From Nostoc sp. MG11 (GTDB taxonomy: Bacteria; Cyanobacteriota; Cyanobacteriia; Cyanobacteriales; Nostocaceae), in assembly GCF_014904695.1 (NCBI RefSeq), contig NZ_JACXXN010000044.1, forward strand, positions 1-39,806: DNA of 39,806 bases, written 5' to 3'. Numbering within the stretch: the stretch's first letter is position 1; each line of letters opens with the position of its first letter. Positions 36,713-39,806 of the stretch are shown piece after piece. The notes under the pieces were generated by a model. That model was not told the origin of the DNA, searched no databases, and worked only from the letters and a program-made list of their open reading frames with translations. The translations under genes were made by a program, and so were the position numbers.

Positions 36713-36875
36713 GTAACTGCGATCGCATCGCATACGTATATAATTCCATCAAGGCTCTTTGTAAAGACGATGTTTGACGACTGCTGCACGGCTCAGCATT
36801 TGATATTCCAGTGGTGAAGTAGCAAAAATTGTCGCAACATATTAGTCAATTACAGTAAGCTAAATTTAAGTTTGA

Positions 36876-36995
36876 GATGCTGGGAGTGGAAATGATGTTG
36901 TTGGAATTAAAGCGTATTACAACGCTCAAGGCTTTTCGCCTTTGGGTGCAACAGCAGATAAAATTTCCTTAAAAGAGAAATTTATCGTACAGTAA
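36876..36995 (+). pseudogene. Possible C-terminal gene remnant
   Basis: A 39-codon frame without its own start reads like coding sequence (NDVVGIKAYYNAQGFSPLG, then ATADKISLKEKF) and ends in TAA at 36993. It is preceded by an in-frame stop, so the front of the gene is lost. The family is not recognised. It could also be chance. Confidence 0.25.
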
Positions 36996-37034
36996 TTGCA
37001 GCATTAACAGCAAATAAATCAAGTTGCGGAAGCT

Positions 37035-37922
37035 ATGATTAAACCAATTCGCATTCTTTTGCAGACTACGATTTCTACAACTGAAGATGACTGGAGTATT
37101 TTTCGTTTTTCATTGTTACAGGAATATCTGGCATCTGTTAAAGATGAAGCGGGACCATTGTTTGAAGTTACAGCCCGCGATCGCAAATCAGATGCAGAGG
37201 GGAATGACCCAGTTTTGAGTACACTAGATAAATCAGATTTCGACGAACTTTGGTTGTTTGCCTTAGATGTTGGCGATGGTTTAACTGAAAAAGATATTGC
37301 TGGTATTAATGCTTTTCGACAACGTGGCGGTGGTATTCTGACGACACGGGATCATCAAGATATGGGTTGTTCGATGTGCGGTTTAGTTGATATTGGCGAT
37401 GTTCACTATTTCAACACCAAAAATTCCGACCCTGATGATTCTCGTTGGTGTCGAGATGACCCATACACAACTTATATTTCTTGGCCTAACTATCATTCTG
37501 GAGCTAACGGCGACTATCAAAAAATTACCCTAGTCGAACCTGTTCATGAGCTATTGAAAAATCCTAATTCACCCTCTGGGTTCATCGAATATTTTCCAGC
37601 ACATCCCCACGAGGGTGGTATCGGAGTGCATCCAAGCAACATCAACGCACGGGTGATTGCATTGGGAAACAGTTTAGTTACAGGTCGTGACTTCAATCTG
37701 GTCGTTGCGATCGAACATTACACAGATACACATGGTAATTTACTAGGACGAGCAATAGCTAACTCCAGTTTTCATCACTTAGTAGATTACAACTGGGACA
37801 TCGAAAAAGGCTGTCCTACATTTGTGGATGAATTACCGGGAGATGGGATGAAAAAAGAACCACGCGCCTTAGAAAATATCAAGACTTATGTGCGTAATGT
37901 CGCTTTATGGCTAGCACAATAA
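37035..37922 (+). CDS. ThuA / class I amidotransferase-like protein, function unknown
   Basis: 295 residues. The N-terminal half resembles a ThuA or glutamine-amidotransferase-like alpha/beta fold: IRILLQTTI, DELWLFALDVGDGLTEKDIAGINAFRQRGGGILTTRDH (about 70-107). It has an unusual CSMC pair (112-115), several conserved-looking histidines (YFPAHPHEGG, IANSSFHHLVDYNWD) and no signal peptide. I know of no specific reaction. GGAAG lies a few bases before the ATG. It stands alone between non-coding stretches and its link to the biosynthetic genes is doubtful. Confidence 0.55.
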   Translation: MIKPIRILLQTTISTTEDDWSIFRFSLLQEYLASVKDEAGPLFEVTARDRKSDAEGNDPVLSTLDKSDFDELWLFALDVGDGLTEKDIAGINAFRQRGGGILTTRDHQDMGCSMCGLVDIGDVHYFNTKNSDPDDSRWCRDDPYTTYISWPNYHSGANGDYQKITLVEPVHELLKNPNSPSGFIEYFPAHPHEGGIGVHPSNINARVIALGNSLVTGRDFNLVVAIEHYTDTHGNLLGRAIANSSFHHLVDYNWDIEKGCPTFVDELPGDGMKKEPRALENIKTYVRNVALWLAQ

Positions 37923-37924
37923 AA

Positions 37925-38033
37925 TAGACCTCTTGCATGAATCAGATTATAAACTGCCAAACAGATAATCTTCTCATTCCTCTTTGCGTGAACCTGAAAA
38001 TTCTGATTTTAAAATATTCGTGCAAGAAGTCTA
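37925..38033. mobile_element. MITE-like element with 18-bp inverted ends (109 bp)
   Basis: The left end TAGACCTCTTGCATGAAT (37925-37942) and right end ATTCGTGCAAGAAGTCTA (38016-38033) are inverted repeats with two mismatches. Both ends begin with TA, as expected for IS630/Tc1-type targets. The interior has no gene. It begins three bases after the stop of the preceding gene. Confidence 0.75.
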
Positions 38034-38041
38034 ATTTCCAA

Positions 38042-38061
38042 AATGTGAATTAATTCACATT
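38042..38061. promoter_or_regulatory. Perfect 20-bp palindrome
   Basis: AATGTGAATTAATTCACATT is fully self-complementary and is bounded by TTCC (38036) and GGAA (38063). It could be an operator for a dimeric regulator or a hairpin terminator. TGTGAN6TCACA-like spacing recalls CRP-type sites (TGTGAATTAATTCACA), so a cAMP-receptor-type site is possible. Confidence 0.5.
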
Positions 38062-38171
38062 CGGAAGAATAGCTTTCATTTAACTAATTAGGACTGAACG
38101 GTTGTACTACTTGCTTAATGGCTTTTATAGGATTACTATTTGATTTTTGAACGGAATTAGGTATTGTAGGG

Positions 38172-38238
38172 TGTGTTAGAACGAAGTTCGTAACGCACCA
38201 TTATCGATGTTTTGGTGCGTTACGCTGTCGCTAACACA
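38172..38238. repeat. GTGCGTTACG-type palindromic repeat
   Basis: TGTGTTAG (38172) and CTAACACA (38231) flank CGTAACGCACCA (38189-38200) and TGGTGCGTTACG (38213-38224), giving a nested hairpin. It is the same dispersed repeat type as at 21328-21353. Confidence 0.7.
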
Positions 38239-38322
38239 ACGCCAGTTTGCTCAAGTCGGGAGACCCGCCCACGCAACTGGCTCCCCTACGTATTTTTTCA
38301 GAAATCAAACCAGATTCCTATA

Positions 38323-38652
38323 TTAGTTCTTTTTCACATCACGAGCCATGTTGATATAGTAGTCTTCAATTTTGGTATTGGAACGACGGCGGGTAGTCGT
38401 CGGAGTTGCAGGAGTTGCAGGAGTTGCAGGAGTAGTATTCCGAACAGTTTCGCTTAACTGTTTAGCCGAAGTTTGCTTTACACCCTGCGCCTCATCAGAT
38501 TCCAAAAAATAACCAGGTTTAGTGAATCCAAATACCCCAGCAAAGAAGCCAAATAAATTTCTAGCTAAATTAGAAAAACCGTTGAAAATAACTGAAAAAA
38601 AGCCTTCAAAGCGAATGAAAGAATTGCGAAGAATTTGAGTTATACGAAGCAT
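38323..38652 (-). CDS. Conserved-type hypothetical protein with Thr/Pro repeat
   Basis: 109 residues. The N-terminal half is amphipathic and Phe-rich (FEGFFSVIFNGFSNLARNLFGFFAGVFGFTKPGYFLESDEAQGVK) and could lie on a membrane. The C-terminal part has a TPATPATPATP repeat and a basic RRRS segment. The repeat is coded by three exact GGAGTTGCA units (38402-38428, + strand reading), so its length may vary between strains. GAGGT lies eight bases before the ATG. I think it belongs to a small family of cyanobacterial proteins but cannot assign a role. Confidence 0.65.
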   Translation of the reverse strand: MLRITQILRNSFIRFEGFFSVIFNGFSNLARNLFGFFAGVFGFTKPGYFLESDEAQGVKQTSAKQLSETVRNTTPATPATPATPTTTRRRSNTKIEDYYINMARDVKKN

Positions 38653-39152
38653 AGCGACCTCTACAATTACCTGTTATCTTGATGACCTAATTCCATGATA
38701 ATATGTAGTACTTTAAATATTCTGTGCCAATAGATTGAAAGCCATGATGCTTAGCATCTACTTGGGAGATATTGCAGTCAAGTCAGAAGACTAAATTATG
38801 GCGCTTGTTTTGCTTCTTGGGTTTAAGTTAAAATATTGCACCGACCCACATCTCACCCAGAACTTAAATTCTGTACTGTCCACTCAAGTGGAGTAAAATT
38901 CTTGATTAGTTCTCTTGAGAGGACTTTAGCTATTAGCCTTGGAATTCTATTTTGAGGCGGGATAGCAACGAAGCGGAGATTGTAAAATGTGGTTAATGAT
39001 AATCCTTTTAGGTATGGGATTTTCTTTCCCTGTTTCCCCTACTCTCTTTCCTCACCTGATGACTTTAGTGCGACACTTCTAAGTATGGATGGCTATTTCA
39101 AAAGGAAGAACTTTAGCATCCAGTGAAATAACAATTTTTTAAATGTACTCAC
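38653..39152. other. Intergenic region between divergent genes
   Basis: 500 bases between the divergent Thr/Pro-repeat and DUF3122 genes. I see no gene, clear repeat or recognisable promoter box in it. Confidence 0.4.
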
Positions 39153-39680
39153 ATGAATATGTGTCGCAAGAAACAAAAATTTCAGCAATATTTCTGGCGT
39201 TGTGCTTTGATAGGCTTTCTAACATTAACTGTATGTGGATGGAGTGTGGAGGAAGCACACGCACTGCTGCGTCAACACCATGATTCTCCAGGTGTCTTGC
39301 GTTATCACTCGCAAGTATCTATCAAAGATGAAAATGGATACGCTTGGCAAGTGCTACTGTTCAAACAAAATTACAAGAGTGCAGTAAAAGATTTAAGATT
39401 GCGCTTGGTTGCTTTTCCTGGTGTAGTTGAACTTGCTCACCCTCAACCATTACTTATTGAGACAGTGGAGGGAAAATTACTGACTGCATCAGATGCATAC
39501 GCTCTAACTGCACCCGCGCCGAATGTAGGCGAATATGAATTAACTGATGTCTTAGCTAAATTGCCAACAACTGATGCGCTTAAGCTTTATGTACCAGTTT
39601 CTTTTGGAAAGCCACTAGTTCTCAATATACCCAATACTGTAGTAACTGAGTGGCAATGGCTAGTAACAGAAATTGATTGA
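39153..39680 (+). CDS. DUF3122 secreted protein
   Basis: 175 residues. A signal peptide covers about 1-38 (FWRCALIGFLTLTVCGWS, cut near AHA). The mature part has the DUF3122 pattern LLRQHHDSPGVLRYHSQVSIKDENGYAWQVLLFKQ (39-73) and ends EWQWLVTEID. The family is cyanobacterial, exported and of unknown function. It appears complete. A codon-3 ATG (39159) is an alternative start. There is no evident tie to the biosynthetic genes. Confidence 0.8.
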   Translation: MNMCRKKQKFQQYFWRCALIGFLTLTVCGWSVEEAHALLRQHHDSPGVLRYHSQVSIKDENGYAWQVLLFKQNYKSAVKDLRLRLVAFPGVVELAHPQPLLIETVEGKLLTASDAYALTAPAPNVGEYELTDVLAKLPTTDALKLYVPVSFGKPLVLNIPNTVVTEWQWLVTEID

Positions 39681-39806
39681 TAAAATCGGTCAGTTGAGAG
39701 TTGTCAACTTACAGCAAATTCGTAGTTTATGAGGTACAGTAACAGCAATTTGTAAACCAATTTTTGAGATGTTGAGGATTAACTAATTCAAGTGCTATTT
39801 TAATTA

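Noticed and set aside
38212-38457. Plus-strand frame with an SCRSCRSCRS repeat
   Set aside because: It is the complement of the Thr/Pro repeat in the - strand gene and begins inside a dispersed palindrome.

Overview
The window looks like a filamentous, probably heterocyst-forming, cyanobacterium (Nostocales). The evidence is AT-rich DNA with many HIP1 octamers (GCGATCGC), heptameric short tandem repeats, small palindromic repeats and MITE-like elements, a DevB/DevC exporter pair, a PEP-CTERM protein, and cyanobacterium-typical DUF2358 and DUF3122 proteins. No tRNA, rRNA or CRISPR array was recognised.

Region 1 (1-4.5 kb, + strand) is a ribosomal peptide (RiPP) locus. It has a tandem array of 77-78 residue precursors with a double-glycine leader: a truncated copy at the left edge, three intact copies and one copy killed by a nonsense codon. 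A divergent 72-residue paralogue follows, then an aminoglycoside-phosphotransferase-like kinase and a HopA1-family protein. That enzyme pair is the dehydration pair of thioamitides (TvaC/TvaD) and class V lanthipeptides (LxmK/LxmY). No precursor contains cysteine, so lanthionine cannot be the product. A long stem-loop recurs in every spacer of the array.

Region 2 (4.5-9.4 kb, - strand) has a 179-bp inverted-repeat element, devC and devB (the partner ATPase devA is missing), a lipocalin-like protein, a DUF2358/SnoaL-like protein and a PEP-CTERM protein.

Region 3 (10.2-27.5 kb, + strand) is a hybrid PKS-NRPS line. The order is KS-AT-DH-MT-ER-KR-ACP-Cy-A(Cys)-PCP, then KS-AT-ACP-TE, a Baeyer-Villiger-type flavin monooxygenase and a small membrane protein. 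The first megasynthase is one 3677-residue frame broken by a single TAA in its AT domain. That AT segment (1337 bp) is repeated in the second PKS with this one base as the only difference I could find, so recent gene conversion or a sequence error must be considered.

Region 4 (27.9-35.2 kb, - strand) is a peptide maturation/export set: a parvulin-like foldase, an HlyD-type fusion protein, an ABC transporter with C39 peptidase and cyclic-nucleotide-binding-like domains, and an HTH protein. It is the obvious candidate to cleave the GG leaders and export the peptides of region 1.

Region 5 (35.2-39.8 kb) is gene-poor. It holds an orphan intrinsic terminator (possible small RNA), a possible gene remnant, a ThuA/amidotransferase-like protein, a MITE, a perfect 20-bp palindrome, a Thr/Pro-repeat protein and a DUF3122 protein.
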